Below, one piece after another: positions 10,657 to 22,151 of a DNA stretch of 64,000 nt. The stretch covers positions 910,501-974,500 of the forward strand of contig NC_090167.1 of the NCBI RefSeq assembly GCF_017916325.1. The letters run 5' to 3'. The notes beneath the pieces are model-generated. The model did not search any database, had not been told where the DNA came from, and saw only the letters and a program-made list of their open reading frames with translations. Source of the stretch: Leishmania martiniquensis. Its lineage: Eukaryota > Euglenozoa > Kinetoplastea > Trypanosomatida > Trypanosomatidae. Within the stretch, counting starts at the first letter, position 1. Each line of letters starts with the position of its first letter. The translations under genes and the position numbers were made by a program.

Positions 10657-12177
10657 GGCGATGCTGTCAACCCGTTCTGCTCCCTCGCTATGTGCCTTTT
10701 CACAGTACACCTTGAAAGAGGCGGCGCGGTACGCCTGTGCTTGCCAACGCCTCTCTGCCCCCTTCCCGCCCTCTCTATTTCTCTATGTGTGTGTGTGTGC
10801 GTAGGGGGTGCCACTTCGGTGCTTCTGGATGGAACCTCAATGGGAAATCGACGAAACAGCTAAGCGAATGAAGGCAAAGGTAAAAACGGGCTATAGCCTT
10901 GGCGCACCGCCGCTGAGTCAATGTGTACCTGCGATACCTCGCTGCGCTTGCACCAAAGCTCGTGTATATAATCCACGTACGGACCCCTAAGAGCACGGGG
11001 GAGGGGGAGGGAAATGTGCGTGTCGTGTATGAGCACGGCCGCTGCAGGAGGCTTCATTTATAGTTCAGACGGCAAAGGGGTAACGATAGGCCGCGATGCT
11101 GTGACGGCACACACTGGCGCGCGTTTCCTTGACCGCCTAGCGAGCAACAGTTGTGGAAAGTGCAATGGTACGGCAAGCGTGCTGAGTGTAGGTTGATGTG
11201 TGCGTGTGAAAGAGAGAGGGGGGAGGGCACGTGATGAATGGGATGGAGTCACAGCCACGAGGCAGTCTCTGCAGGTGCACCGCCGCAGAAGCAGGGCACA
11301 CACCGAACCCTCTCGGCCAATGAGGCAGGGGATAGTGGCATTACTTGCGTCACAGCAGCCCTTCGTAGTTGACATTGAGTGGAAAAGATTGGCCAGCGTT
11401 CGACGGCCAGCTCTTTGGCTGGTCAGGTGCAAAGAGGAGAGGGGAAGTGATGCCCCTCGCTCTATCGAGGTGCACTTGCTCGCAGCGCTCTGACACTATG
11501 CACCACTCGATGGCATGTCAATGACAGACGAGAAGAAAAGCGCTGGTTTAATGGAGCTAAACCTCTTCAGGTAGCCGGCTGCGGAGGAGGCCCGCCGAGG
11601 CGGGCACCCACTTTTCACGACTCAGGCGCACACCCACATGAAAGGGGTGGAGAGGGATGGGGGGGAAGGGCGTTCGTGAGGGATGATGTGTGGCTTTTTG
11701 CCCTCGCGCGGCCTCTCCTCTTTGTTTATGCTTGTCTGGTTAGTTTGGGAGCTGAGGAGGTAAAGACCCCGGATGTGCATAGACGCACCCCTCACTGCGC
11801 GCCTCCCTTTTCCATTTCCACGGCGCAGCGCAGAGGTGCCGGAAAAGCTGAAGAAAAAAGATTAAGCTCAGCGAAAACGCACCACAGCAAAGCGGAGAGG
11901 ATGGGGGGGAGCGTGGAGAAAATAGGCAGTGCCCGGATGGGGTCCGAGCTGGCCCGCCAGAACCTCTCTTTCCCCCCCTCCCCGCAGCCATCGATCATGC
12001 TCGTCGGCCTCCCATCTCCTTTCTTTGCCCTCCGCGACGAAGCCGGCGACTGCACCATAGACGCCCACACACAAACTCAGGCGCCCACCTCCTCTCCATG
12101 TCGAGAAACCACCACCTCACCCCTCTTCTGCTCCGCGCCCTGCGCTGCCGCCGTCCCCCCTTTTTCTTTGCGCCTCT
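10657..12177. other. Spacer, 3' UTR side of the sterol reductase gene
   Basis: About 1.5 kb with no supported gene. It contains a GT run near 10786-10800 and a perfect 7-bp GC-rich stem with a GA loop at 11590-11605. Other minus-strand frames here are low-complexity. Confidence 0.5.
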
Positions 12178-13491
12178 CTAATAGATGTACGGGAGCAGCC
12201 GGTACTTGACAAGGCTGCAGAACGCGTCCCAGTCCTCCTTACCATATTTCTCGAGCATCTGCTGCTCGTCACGCAGCTGGCGGTGCATGAGGAGAAAGCC
12301 GAAGTAAACGGGGTGAAAGTATGGCAGCAGCTCCGCCGTGCCGCTGAACGAGGCCCAACCAAGTGCCATTAGCCAGTCACCGATGTAGTTCGGATGGCGG
12401 CACATGCCCCAGTAGCCGGAGATGATGAGCGACTTGCCCTTGGAGGTCTTCATGATGCGGAGGTGCCGCACGCGCGGATCGTGCGGGTTGCTTCGGAAGC
12501 GGTCCTTCTCGGTGTTGGCACCGCGAAAGATTAGGTAGCCGACCACCGAAAGGGAGGCACACAGACCCAGATGCAAGGGCGAGAGCCGCGCGGGGTGATG
12601 AACGAGGTAGTTCGTCTGCAGCGTGTACGTAAACGGGACCCACGCAAGGTCGCCGAAGCAAAGCATAAAGCCGAAACCGTCCGTCACAATGTCCATCATT
12701 GTGAGGTTTCCCGCCTCCAGCAGGAGGCCATCCAGCACGTAAAGGGACTCGAAGAGTGCGACGAGCACGATGCTCGGCGTCATGGTGCCCAACTCAGCCG
12801 ACTTGCACACGAATGCCCAGTTGATAATGCTCCAGCCAATGAGACCAGGACGCAGCTCACACATCAGCTTCCAGTCCAGTGGACCGGTGCGCGGATTCAG
12901 CTCGCGGCCGATCCAAAAGTCATACAGGGCGTTCCCGCTGTTTCCACCGAGAGCCGTGAGCACTTTGCCGCTGCGGTACGACGCCGCGTACAGCACGGCG
13001 GACATGGTGAAGGAGATGATGATGGCACCGATCATGAGGGCATGGAAAAGGTCCGCCACAGCAGTCATGCTCAGGATCGAGCTGCAGTGCATCACCAAGA
13101 GCACTAGATGGGAGATGAAGAAGGCATGTATGGCATTCATGCGGTAGGCGAGTCGCTCGCCGTTGCGGAGCTGCCCACCGTAGACGAGCTTGCCGATGGG
13201 CAAAATGGAAAACACGGCGTGAGCGGCCAGCCATGAAAGTTCAATGCCGATCGCTTTCGGCACCATTGGCCAAGCCCTCTGTACCGCACCCATCATCAGT
13301 GCAGGAAGCCGCCTTACCTGCATGACGCTGCACTGCTCCTCACTGCAGAGGCTGTTCAGAGCGATAACCAGCGTGGGGAGAAAGACAATCATGAAAAAGG
13401 CGCCTAGTGGGCCGCCCCACTCGTAAGTGGTGGTGCGGGGCTGCAGAGGACTTCCCTCTGACTTTGAAGCGGCGGCGCTGCTTCTCGCCAT
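12178..13491 (-). CDS. Sterol C-14 reductase (ERG24/DHCR7 family), 437 aa
   Basis: The enzyme would reduce the C14-C15 double bond left after CYP51 demethylation in ergosterol-type synthesis, using NADPH in the ER membrane. Length and hydrophobic profile (several spans from residue 28 on) fit the family. The first family signature is at about 187-201, YDFWIGRELNPR. The C-terminal signature begins near 365 with RHPNYIGDWLM, continues with RDEQQMLEKYGKEDWDAF near 407, and the protein ends in RLLPYIY. The start ATG is followed by a short Ser/Pro-rich cytosolic tail. Delta-7 or C-24(28) reductases are related alternatives, but the pattern matches the C-14 enzymes and lamin-B-receptor group best. 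No broken or missing motif was seen. Confidence 0.88.
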   Translation of the reverse strand: MARSSAAASKSEGSPLQPRTTTYEWGGPLGAFFMIVFLPTLVIALNSLCSEEQCSVMQVRRLPALMMGAVQRAWPMVPKAIGIELSWLAAHAVFSILPIGKLVYGGQLRNGERLAYRMNAIHAFFISHLVLLVMHCSSILSMTAVADLFHALMIGAIIISFTMSAVLYAASYRSGKVLTALGGNSGNALYDFWIGRELNPRTGPLDWKLMCELRPGLIGWSIINWAFVCKSAELGTMTPSIVLVALFESLYVLDGLLLEAGNLTMMDIVTDGFGFMLCFGDLAWVPFTYTLQTNYLVHHPARLSPLHLGLCASLSVVGYLIFRGANTEKDRFRSNPHDPRVRHLRIMKTSKGKSLIISGYWGMCRHPNYIGDWLMALGWASFSGTAELLPYFHPVYFGFLLMHRQLRDEQQMLEKYGKEDWDAFCSLVKYRLLPYIY

Positions 13492-14505
13492 GGCAAAGCA
13501 GCAGTTAGTAGAAAGAGAAAGTGCCGAGGTCGTACAGGAGGCTCAGCCGCAAGAGCGCAACACGTGCTCCTGTGCGGGGTGGGTGTGGAAAAAGCGGCAG
13601 ATATCGAAGCAGCTCCGCACGCAGCGTCTTTCACCCCACAGTTTTTTTTCCACTCCGAAAGTGTGGTGCGCACAGCAATCCCCTACACCCTCAGCAAAAA
13701 AAACTGATAACTGACCAGAGAGTGCTGTGGTGCCCATTAAGCAACTCCTACACCACAAAAAAAGTAAGTGGTGCAAGATTCGAAAAAAAAGAGAGAAAGG
13801 GGTGCCGCTCAGACACGGCAACTCAGCAGGCGGCGGGGAGGGGGGACGCGCGCACGCAGTGGGGAAAAGTGTTTCTATGCAGCGCAGAGAGTGGCACAGA
13901 ACGAGCTCTCCACTAAAAATAATCGTCACGTGTTCCCGCTGCGCTTCAGTCGAGTAGTAGGAGGCCCCAGCGGGGAGAAAGGAGTCGATGGCAGGCACTG
14001 ATGGAGAGCCAAGTTCACAGAGCGAGGAGGAAAGGCAAGGGTGGAGAGAGAGAGGAGAGACAGAGAGCAATATCTGCGCGACTGTGGAGGGCGAGATACG
14101 TTCGAGCTAACGTGGTTCACAGGCACGTCCGTCGTTTCTACAGGCTTGCATCTCCGAGTGCATCTCGAAACACCTCAGCAAGAAAAGGGCTAGTTGCCAT
14201 TGCGCGCCTCCCACTAGCGCGCGACTCAGTGGACGCTATCTGCGCTTCCACGTTACTGGAAGGCACGCCGCATACATGCCCTCCTCCTGCCGTTTCTTCG
14301 CCCTCGAAGAGAAATAGTAGAAAGGGAGGTGCGCAGCAGTCTCGCGGCACCCAAAAGAGGGCAGTAGCGCACGCCTCCTCTCCATGTCTTCTTTCTCTTC
14401 TTGTAAGAGATGGAGAGCCGCCTCTGACGAGGATCGCCGCCCCCTCCCCACTACCATAACCACCCACACGAGGACAGCTCCTCACCATGTGCCTTCATCG
14501 GCCTT
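13492..14505. other. Spacer between TMEM42-like and sterol reductase genes
   Basis: About 1 kb; A-rich and purine-rich on the plus strand (pyrimidine-rich in the RNA) around 13740-14060. No supported gene. Confidence 0.5.
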
Positions 14506-15051
14506 TCACACGCTCACCTGCGGGTCGGAGACCACGAGCGCCAGGCCGAGGACGATCAGTAACGCCCCAGCACCCCACATGGGCGTCACCTCCTCTGCAA
14601 AGAGCACAAGCCCGGCCAGGGCGCTCACCACGAAATTCGTCCCGGTGTTCAGGATTTGGCACACCGGTGTCGGGCCTTGCGAAAGCGCCTTCAAATAGAA
14701 GCGCCACATCGACGCTGTCAAGAAGACATTCATCAGAAAGCAAAGGATGCGCAGCAGCCATGGCGCGACTGCCTGCACCATCTCCATAGCGGCCCGGTCG
14801 AGCTGCAGGTAGCGCCCGCCCCATTCCACCAGCAACGGGACACGCGCGGACTCCACGGCGAGCTTACCCACTACACCAGAGAGCGCTCCGCAAACCCCAG
14901 CGATTGACGCATTGACAAAGAAGGTGGGCACCGCTCGGTGCGTCCCCGCCACGCGCGAGGGCACAGAAGCCCTTGCCAGGGGGCGAGGGTTCCGTGATGG
15001 CGAGGTCACAGGCATGGTGTCACCGAAGATGCGCTGCGTGGAGACGTCCAT
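14506..15051 (-). CDS. TMEM42-like small membrane protein (EamA/DMT type), 181 aa
   Basis: A predicted four-span membrane protein with hydrophobic stretches at about 42-62, 97-117, 136-153 and 157-175. The C-terminal half, QGPTPVCQILNTGTNFVVSA followed by AEEVTPMWGAGALLIVLGLA, is the hallmark of half-size EamA/drug-metabolite-transporter proteins, and it is closest to TMEM42 in size and in the NTGTNF segment. Such proteins probably act as dimers; no substrate can be read from the sequence. The frame extends 14 codons further only to a GTG, so ATG 15051 (MDVSTQRIFG) is used; ATG 15015 is also possible. No signal peptide is visible. Confidence 0.8.
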   Translation of the reverse strand: MDVSTQRIFGDTMPVTSPSRNPRPLARASVPSRVAGTHRAVPTFFVNASIAGVCGALSGVVGKLAVESARVPLLVEWGGRYLQLDRAAMEMVQAVAPWLLRILCFLMNVFLTASMWRFYLKALSQGPTPVCQILNTGTNFVVSALAGLVLFAEEVTPMWGAGALLIVLGLALVVSDPQVSV

Positions 15052-17293
15052 GTAAGCCTCGAAAGTGCGCAAGCGATATTCGGGCGCTGACACGGCTGCG
15101 GCTTCTGTTTAACGCTTACGTATTTGCACTGTTGTACGCTTGCGCCCGCGGGAGTGGCTCTGAGATGGGGCTCGTATATGTGCTAAGGGGTGACCATCAT
15201 ACGCATAAGATGTGAGAGAAGCCAAAGCACTACCGTCTATGAGAGCGCCTGTGTAGGCGAAGAGCACGCAACAAACGCACAGTCTACGACCCAGCGCTGA
15301 CAGCGGGCATGCTAGGAAACACGTGATGAGATGGGAGCCGCAGACGACGCTGATCGGAGGGGGGCGAAGGGCGCGACAGCAGAGAGAATTCAAGGAAGAG
15401 TGGACGCACCATGAGCACTGCAGGGCGCGGCCGCGAGACAGCGCACGGACACCAAGTCTCTAAACACCACCTCCTCTTTTATAGTTGAGCGTCGCGCAAA
15501 AACAGATGCGACGGTTGTGTTGCTGCTGTCGCTTTCCATTTCTCTTTTTTGTTGGTGTTGCTGTTTTCCATGTATGTCTACGATTCCTTAAACACTAAAG
15601 GGGATACAAAACGGAGCTGAAGTCCGCCAGCGCCTCTTGTGAAGACCGGAAAAACGTTTACATTACACAGCGAAGCGGCAAGCGCGCGCACGCATCCTCG
15701 CCTGAGCGAGCGAGCAGTGCACACGGTGGCACCCCCCCGGCCACCTACGCCGGTCGACTCGCACTCGTGGGCCAGCGCACAAAAGAAAGACTGCCTCATC
15801 GGCGGCGCACGAAGAGGGTCTGGAGAAGCTGAAAGAAAAAGGAGAGTGGAAGAGAGCCGGGGCGATCCACAAGAGGATATGTGCATATTTGTGCGCAAAC
15901 GCTTTTTTCTTGTCGCCTGCATGAATGCTAGTGTGGAAGATAGAACAGCCGTAAAGGTCCTCCAGAGGAACAAAAAAAAGCTCAGGTGCATCCATCGCGC
16001 GATGAGGACAGAGAGGATGATGAGCGAGAGAGAGAGGGGGAGGGAGAGAGATGTTCCTGTGGTGGCTAAGACACAAGCCCCCCCCTCTCAGACCCTCTGA
16101 AAAAAAAAAAAGAACGGAGAATTTAGAAACAGACGAGAAAAGTGAGAACGTCACAAAGAAAAAAGGTGAAGACGACCATGCGAGAAGACACACTCACAGG
16201 CGCGCACATGTCATCGAGAAGAGAGCCGATTAGCCGCCCCTCCCCCCTCCTCGAAAAAAAAAGGAAAGGGGCCGAAGACGGGGAGGGGCGTCGACAAGAT
16301 CACCACATGTAAAGCCGTACACGGAAAGTGCAAATGAAGAGCAACAGACAGAGTAATTAAGAAAAAAACGCATACTCTGTGGCGCGGTGTATGCGTCTAA
16401 TCTTTCGTCTCCTCTTCCTCTATGCCCCTGGATGAAACCTCTCCGCACGTAACTGTCTCACCTCTTCAGCCCACCATCCCTCCCGCATTCCTCTCTGCGC
16501 GCAGGCAACCAGTTCCTTGTCAGCTAATCCGACAAAAAAAAGGCCGAAAGCGGGCAGAGAAATGAGGAAAAAGAAAACCAACAGCAGCGCCATCCACGAG
16601 CTGAGTGCAAAGTGTAGGAGTGTCCGTCTGCGCCGTTGTCAGTCTTTCTGGCTCTCGACGGCTCGACACCACTCCGTGGCATTCGCGCGCGCACGCACAC
16701 ACAAACATTAACTTTAACCGCAGAGATCCGCACATTGAAAAGAACGAGTTGGAAAGCCTCAAAGCAAAGGCGGAAACGAAGCGCAAAAACAGCCCGCACA
16801 AATCCCTCTGCGCTTCCTTTTTCACTTCGTGCTGCGCATCCCCACCTCCCTATATCCCATCCTAGACGCTGTTCGACACAAGATCTAAGATGGAGAGGGT
16901 GGAGTTGAAACAGAGAGAGAGCGACAGGGTAAGGAGCAACCGAGCATGCTGACATGCGCGTGACGTAGACGTGTAACGTAGTCGCACAACAGGCAAGGAA
17001 AAACGGAGGAAGGAAAGTGCGAAGGGGGAGCCGTGACCTTTAGCCAGCGGATCTCACGCTTTATCACAGCTTTCCCTCTCTCAGATTCATATTTCGAAGC
17101 AAAGGCAGCCGCACAGCGCACCGTAACGGCGCACAGCTTCAGATAGTCCAGATGTCTGAGTGTGTATGCGTGTGTATCTGTGTAGGAAGGGGGGTCTGAC
17201 GCTACAGCATGGAGTACCCCGCGAAGGTTGCCGAGTTGTCCCTTCTTGAGGTGTCCCCGCTTCAACGTGTTCACCTTCACCTACATAGGTGTC
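15052..17293. other. 2.2-kb spacer, mainly 3' UTR of cytochrome b5 reductase
   Basis: It contains A-rich homopolymer runs (near 16098-16110 and 16253-16262) and long purine tracts. No supported gene on either strand. Confidence 0.5.
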
Positions 17294-18310
17294 TCAGAAG
17301 CGGTAGACCATTTCCTTCTGGTAGCCAAGGCTGCCGAGGAAGCCGGAGACATCGGCGGCGTTATTCAGTACCGCACCGGAGGGCTGGTAAGCGAGACCGC
17401 CGGACATGGCACGCAGCACCATCGGCGCTGCGCCGACCACCTTCACCATCATTGGGTCAGGCCCGCAGACGAGAAGCAGCGTCGAGGGCGACGGCTTTGG
17501 CATCGTCGCCTGTAACATCGGCACGTCAATGTAGCCCTGGAAGCCTTGGAAGTACTTTTTACCCTCGGGGCTCATGCTTGGTTGCTTCTCCACGTCCACC
17601 TTCAAGGGAGTTCCCTTCTTGTAGACTGGGTTCGAGATCATGTTTGGATCGTCGAAGGTATCTACTGTGTAGAAGATCTGCAGTCGGTCCTTGTGTGCGC
17701 GGGCCTTCTCATCCAGCATCCCTTTGAGGAGTATCTTATTTTCGGAGCGGTTGGCGAAGAGCATGCGGAGCTTCGTCGAGTCGCCTTCCGTGTCTAGAGA
17801 GGCGTTCATGAACTGCAGGATGGGGCACAGGCCTGTGCCGCCACAGATCATGCCCACATCGGTCCAGCGGTTCTTCTTGTACGTGAGCTTGTACTGAACG
17901 ACACGGAACATGAGCGACTCCCCAACGTCCATGGAAAACAGGTGCTCGGTGAAGCGGCCCGGCCGCTGCTTCTTGACAAGAAGGTCGAAGTAGCCCTTCG
18001 TTCCGTTAGGCGTGATAGGGGTGTAAAAGCGCATCGGCTGATCCACCATGTTCGCGCCCTCCTTGAAGTGCGCCTGCAGCGTGCTGCACGGCACGAGATC
18101 GAAAACGTCGGTCGGGTCATTCAGCAGAAAGCGGAAAATGGCGACGTCCTCTGCCAGATTGAGCACCTCGCCGAGCACAAACGGCTTGAACTTAGTCGTG
18201 AAGACCTCCTTCTTTGCCGCGCACTCCGCCGCCATATGCTGGGAGGAGCTGTAGGTGTGGAAGGCTGCGCCAAGCGCGGCCGCCGCGCCAAAAGTCAAAA
18301 ATTTGGTCAT
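17294..18310 (-). CDS. NADH-cytochrome b5 reductase, membrane-anchored, 338 aa
   Basis: A flavoprotein passing electrons from NADH to cytochrome b5, which would serve fatty-acid desaturation and sterol synthesis. A short hydrophobic N-terminal anchor (residues 3-17) precedes a ferredoxin-reductase-type FAD domain with RFYTPIT at 94-100 (the RxYT FAD motif) and RPGRFTEHL at 117-124. The NADH domain shows CGGTGLCPIL at 156-165 and CGPDPMM at 282-288. After that motif there is an insertion of about 30 residues before the closing GFLGSLGY segment, longer than in the classical animal or fungal enzymes. The frame continues 110 codons upstream, but those residues are Pro/Ser-rich. ATG 18310 (MTKFLTFGAAAAL) starts right at the anchor and follows a pyrimidine-rich tract. 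ER or outer mitochondrial membrane location cannot be settled. Confidence 0.9.
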   Translation of the reverse strand: MTKFLTFGAAAALGAAFHTYSSSQHMAAECAAKKEVFTTKFKPFVLGEVLNLAEDVAIFRFLLNDPTDVFDLVPCSTLQAHFKEGANMVDQPMRFYTPITPNGTKGYFDLLVKKQRPGRFTEHLFSMDVGESLMFRVVQYKLTYKKNRWTDVGMICGGTGLCPILQFMNASLDTEGDSTKLRMLFANRSENKILLKGMLDEKARAHKDRLQIFYTVDTFDDPNMISNPVYKKGTPLKVDVEKQPSMSPEGKKYFQGFQGYIDVPMLQATMPKPSPSTLLLVCGPDPMMVKVVGAAPMVLRAMSGGLAYQPSGAVLNNAADVSGFLGSLGYQKEMVYRF

Positions 18311-19520
18311 GGCAGCTCTCACCTCGGTGAAGGAAGGCGGAGACGAATAGCTAAAGAGACGCCTCAATGTGTTTCGGAGTGGATGTATATATACCTGTGT
18401 GCGTGCCTGGCTGGTGCCCGAATGCGTCTCTACTCCAGCGACGAGGTTTCTTCGAAGAAGAGCGAAAAAAGGGGGCGAGGGGTTGCCCGTGGCGCGCGAT
18501 TTGCCGCACCTTTTATGTGCCTTCGGGGGGAGGGGATGTATGCGGGACGTGGAGGTGGAGGTAGGGAGTGGGTACGTGTGGGAGGGCAGCGGAAATGGGT
18601 GAGTGGGTGGGGTGGATGGGACGGTAATGTGACGAAGCAACGTCGTGCCTGTTTGCGTATGTCGCTTACCTATACGCCCTGAAGAAGAGGGCAGGATATG
18701 GGAAGGAGTCCAACGGAGAACGCAAAGTGGGGAGAGGATCCGGGGTAAACAGGACGATAAGATTTAATGGCGATCTCAGAGGAGCAGAGAGAGAGGGAGG
18801 GGGAGGGGGAAGGGGTGAAGCGCAGGAGAAAGTGGCCGTGGTCCTGCAAGAGGGAGGCGACAGACACGCGGGACAGTGAGGTTGCTGTCGCGGAGAGGGG
18901 AACGAATCTGAAAGTGATTAACTTGGTGAAGGGAAAGACAGAGGCGGCAGTAAAGGTTGGCAGGAGAGAGAGACACACACACACATACACCATCACCCTC
19001 GCACCGTAGTGCTCTGCCTTTTCTGTCCTGCGTCTCCGCCTCTCTGCAGATGATGTCGGCCAGTCATTTATCCTCCTCACGCCTTCTCGCCCTCTGATGT
19101 GTGGTCGTGGGTGTATATTTCGAGCGGAAGCTACTTTTGTGTGGATGCGTGTGCGTCGAGTGCGCGTAGCGCCTCTCTTGTAATGGCCGTACACATACAC
19201 ATCGCGGAGAAACAAGGAGGCAGCCTCACCCTCCCCCCTTCCCTCTCTACCCTCCATCAAAAAAAAAAGATGGGCGCAGGTGCAGAAAGCGGTTACATGG
19301 CACACTGAACGGCACCGGCGCTCGCTTTCATGTCCTTTTCGCTTTTTTGCCGCGCCACATTTTCTATTTTATTCGCTTTTTCACTGTAAGACGCGGGCTC
19401 AGCACCGACATCCACCGCTCGTCACAACCACCAACTTCCCAACATTAAGGTCACACTCTTTTTTTGTGTGTGTGTGCTCTGCGGTTTCCTTGCTTGCTCG
19501 CTGCTCTCTCGTCGGTAGTG
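18311..19520. other. Spacer between nucleoporin and cytochrome b5 reductase genes
   Basis: About 1.2 kb with purine-rich blocks and an A9-10 run near 19260. No supported gene. Confidence 0.5.
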
Positions 19521-21320
19521 CTACCTCGCTTTCCCCAACAGGCGATCGAGCTCCAACTCGAGTGCAGATGCGAGAGCCGAGCAGCATTGCAAGGCGCACA
19601 GCTGCCCGTCGATCAGCCGCGTCGTCCCCTCAATCTCACTTAGCCCCAGCAGCTCTTCGCGCGAGTGATTATGCTGGCGCACGGCACGGCCCACCTTCTC
19701 CTCCACGCCCTGTACCTCTTCCAGAAGCGCCATGACGTTGTCGTACGTGACAGCGCGCTGACGGTTCACGTCACGAGTGTCTACCGAGTGGAGCTGCTGC
19801 TGCTGTTGCTGCTCCCATTGCGCGTAGTACGGCTGTATCTTGTCTTCAAGAGACTGCAGGTACTCAGAGAGCGCCGCTTGCCGCTGCTTGCACTCAGCTA
19901 ACGTTGCCTCAGCACTTTTGGCCGCCGTTAGGGCGTCCTTCACGAGGGACTGAATTTCGGCCAGCTCTCGGCCACGTGCCATGATCTGTCGGTCGCGTGC
20001 GACGACATGGCGAGCAAGATCGGCGAAGTGCCGCTGATCCAAGGCAACTTCAGCGTCCAGTTTGCGCAGAACGGCGCCCAGGCTCTTTCCGTCGAACTCT
20101 TGAGACGGTGAGGCGGCGGCGGCTCCTGCACTCAGCAAAGGTCGCGCGATCTCCGACTGTGCTGCAGATGATGCCGCGCCCGCCAGAGTAGAAGTGGCAG
20201 TGGCCCCTGTAGCCGCTGCAGGAGGAGACGTCGCTGTGCCCGAAAGCGCCGTGGCACCGGAGGCCTTTTGTGCTTCGGTTGAGGCAACCGCAGCACCTGC
20301 ACCAGCAAAGCTGAAGCCAGCACTCGTGGCGGGTGGAGCCACAGGAGCAGCCGCAGCCGCCGGAGTTGGCGTAGAAGACGTCACCCCGAAGCCTCCAGTT
20401 GCAGGAGCTGCTGCTGCTGCTGCGGGTGTCTTGCTTTCCCCTGGGGCAGCAGGCACCGAGCCCCCACCGCCCAGGCCGAGCCCGCCGGCTGTCGCAGGGG
20501 TAGTGGCTACTGGCCCACCAAAGTTGAAGCCACCACTGGTGGCGCCACTCGTGGGCGCTGGGAACGCGTTCTTATCAGCGAAGCCAGCCGGCGCAGCGGC
20601 AACCCCACCCGTACCGGCGCCTCTGGCAGGGTTGCCGGCATCGGGGGCGGCACTGGTGCTGGTGCTAGACCCGAACCCTCCACTAGAGAGCACCTTTGCA
20701 CCTCCAGCAGATGGCATTAGCGCACCTGGCGCAGGCGTCGCTGCGGCAGTGATGCCACCGAAAGGCCCGAGCCCTATCGGCGACGCACTCGTCGGAGCGG
20801 TGGCAGGGGTGGTACCCACGGGGGTAGGAGGAGCAGCGCTTGCATTCGTAGTGAAGCCGCCGAACGGCGGCGCCGTCGTCCTCGTTGGTGGGCCGCCAAA
20901 GCCTCCTCCTACAGAGTTGAATGCAGCCGGGGTGCTCGCAGTGGCGAACGGCGCAGAGGCGGTGGCAGACGCACCAAACCCGAATCCGCCGCTACCGAGC
21001 GGTGTAGGTGTGCTCGCTGGGGGCTGCTGAGCTTCTGAGAGGCCGCTTGCCGACGGAGCAGAGGGGGATCCGGCACTACCAGCACCAAATCCACCGAAGC
21101 TAATGGTTGACACAGCCGGCGTTGGTGTTGATGCAGAGGGAGCTGACGTGCCAGCGCCGAAGTTGAACCCCGAGCCTGGGGCGGATGCGGGAGCCGAGCT
21201 AAAGCCTCCAGCTCCGGCAGGTGCAGCGCCAGCAGCGTTGCCAAAGCTGAATCCTCCAGCCGGCGTTGATCCTGCTCCAAAGCCCGCCGATGCCGAGTTC
21301 GCAAACGGATTGAACGCCAT
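19521..21320 (-). CDS. NUP62: FG-repeat nucleoporin, Nup62/Nsp1-like, 599 aa
   Basis: A central-channel nucleoporin. Residues 1 to about 390 are a Gly/Ala/Ser/Thr/Pro domain almost free of charge, carrying a dozen or more FG-type units (GGFSFGN, GSGFNFGAG, ISFGGFGAG, GGFGFGAS, GGFNFGGP, AGFSFAGAG). Residues from about 405 to the end are highly charged and helical. They show heptad-like coiled-coil character (GAVLRKLDAEVALDQRHF, RELAEIQSLVKDALTAAKS, then a six-Gln run), as in the Nsp1_C region that assembles with Nup54 and Nup58 counterparts in the channel subcomplex. This layout matches the trypanosomal Nup62. The start ATG is immediately followed by FNPFANS, typical of such proteins. Another FG nucleoporin with a coiled-coil tail, such as the Nup53 type, is the alternative. 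Confidence 0.82.
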   Translation of the reverse strand: MAFNPFANSASAGFGAGSTPAGGFSFGNAAGAAPAGAGGFSSAPASAPGSGFNFGAGTSAPSASTPTPAVSTISFGGFGAGSAGSPSAPSASGLSEAQQPPASTPTPLGSGGFGFGASATASAPFATASTPAAFNSVGGGFGGPPTRTTAPPFGGFTTNASAAPPTPVGTTPATAPTSASPIGLGPFGGITAAATPAPGALMPSAGGAKVLSSGGFGSSTSTSAAPDAGNPARGAGTGGVAAAPAGFADKNAFPAPTSGATSGGFNFGGPVATTPATAGGLGLGGGGSVPAAPGESKTPAAAAAAPATGGFGVTSSTPTPAAAAAPVAPPATSAGFSFAGAGAAVASTEAQKASGATALSGTATSPPAAATGATATSTLAGAASSAAQSEIARPLLSAGAAAASPSQEFDGKSLGAVLRKLDAEVALDQRHFADLARHVVARDRQIMARGRELAEIQSLVKDALTAAKSAEATLAECKQRQAALSEYLQSLEDKIQPYYAQWEQQQQQQLHSVDTRDVNRQRAVTYDNVMALLEEVQGVEEKVGRAVRQHNHSREELLGLSEIEGTTRLIDGQLCALQCCSALASALELELDRLLGKAR

Positions 21321-22151
21321 AAGCTGTTAGCGTGTGCCTTCCTGTGAGCGTGTGTGTGTGTGTATCGCCACTGCTTCTCCTCCGCTTTCTTCCCTTCCTC
21401 GCCTTTTCCTCTGTACTCGGTGTCGTCCGTTAAGATCGCATGTGCGAAAGACGCGTAGCTCTCTGTTCGGCTTGGTAATTCGCCTTTCCTGATCTACGCG
21501 CGGAAGTGAGCATGTTAGTGCGCGGGCGTGTGAGAGCGGCCAGAGGTGCAGCCAGAATGCATAGGATAAGGGAAGAAGAGAGGGAGGTGAAGCATCGCAA
21601 ACACTCTCGGCCAGTTTCTCGTCGTTGAAGCGCCTGGAGAAAGAGTGAGAGAGCGACGGAGGATACCAAGCGAGCTGTCAGCAGTGCGCTGTGGAACGTG
21701 CTTGGGCCCGGGTCTCTACGTCTATCAGTCTTCTGCTGTAGACAGAGCGATCGAGTACGTAGAAGCGCTCGCTCGCATGCGCCAGGCACACTTGGCACGA
21801 CAGTTTCACAGAGGGAACAGGGAACATGGGCACGCACGGACGTGCCCATGAAGAGGAAGAGAGGGAGAGTCGGGGGGGCGCATTTAGCGCTTGGAAAGCG
21901 TCTCGGTTCACTGTGATGGACAGAGCAGTCGCGCGTGTGTCTGGTGAGTGCGTACACGCACGCACGCCGCCGAAGCAGTGAGAGCTTACATGAAACTATG
22001 CGCCCCAAAGCACGCGACCCGGAGCAGCTTTGAGCGCTTCAGCTTGCACGTGAGCGCGAGCGTCGCGCTCATCGTCCGTGGCCGCAGTTCAGACGGACAT
22101 CGTCCACCTGGGTGCTCCACTCATGCACACTCGCACATGCACCTCCATTCC
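21321..22151. other. Spacer between PPR-like and nucleoporin genes
   Basis: About 0.8 kb; a (GT)n run at 21349-21363 lies just upstream of the nucleoporin start. Nothing else distinctive. Confidence 0.5.

Noticed and set aside
11590..11605. GC-rich 7-bp hairpin as a terminator
   Set aside because: Intrinsic terminators are not expected in a eukaryotic polycistronic unit, and an isolated short stem arises by chance in GC-rich DNA.
20194..21030. 278-codon plus-strand frame opposite the nucleoporin
   Set aside because: Antisense shadow of the Gly/Ala/Pro-rich FG domain; the minus frame carries FG repeats and a coiled coil.
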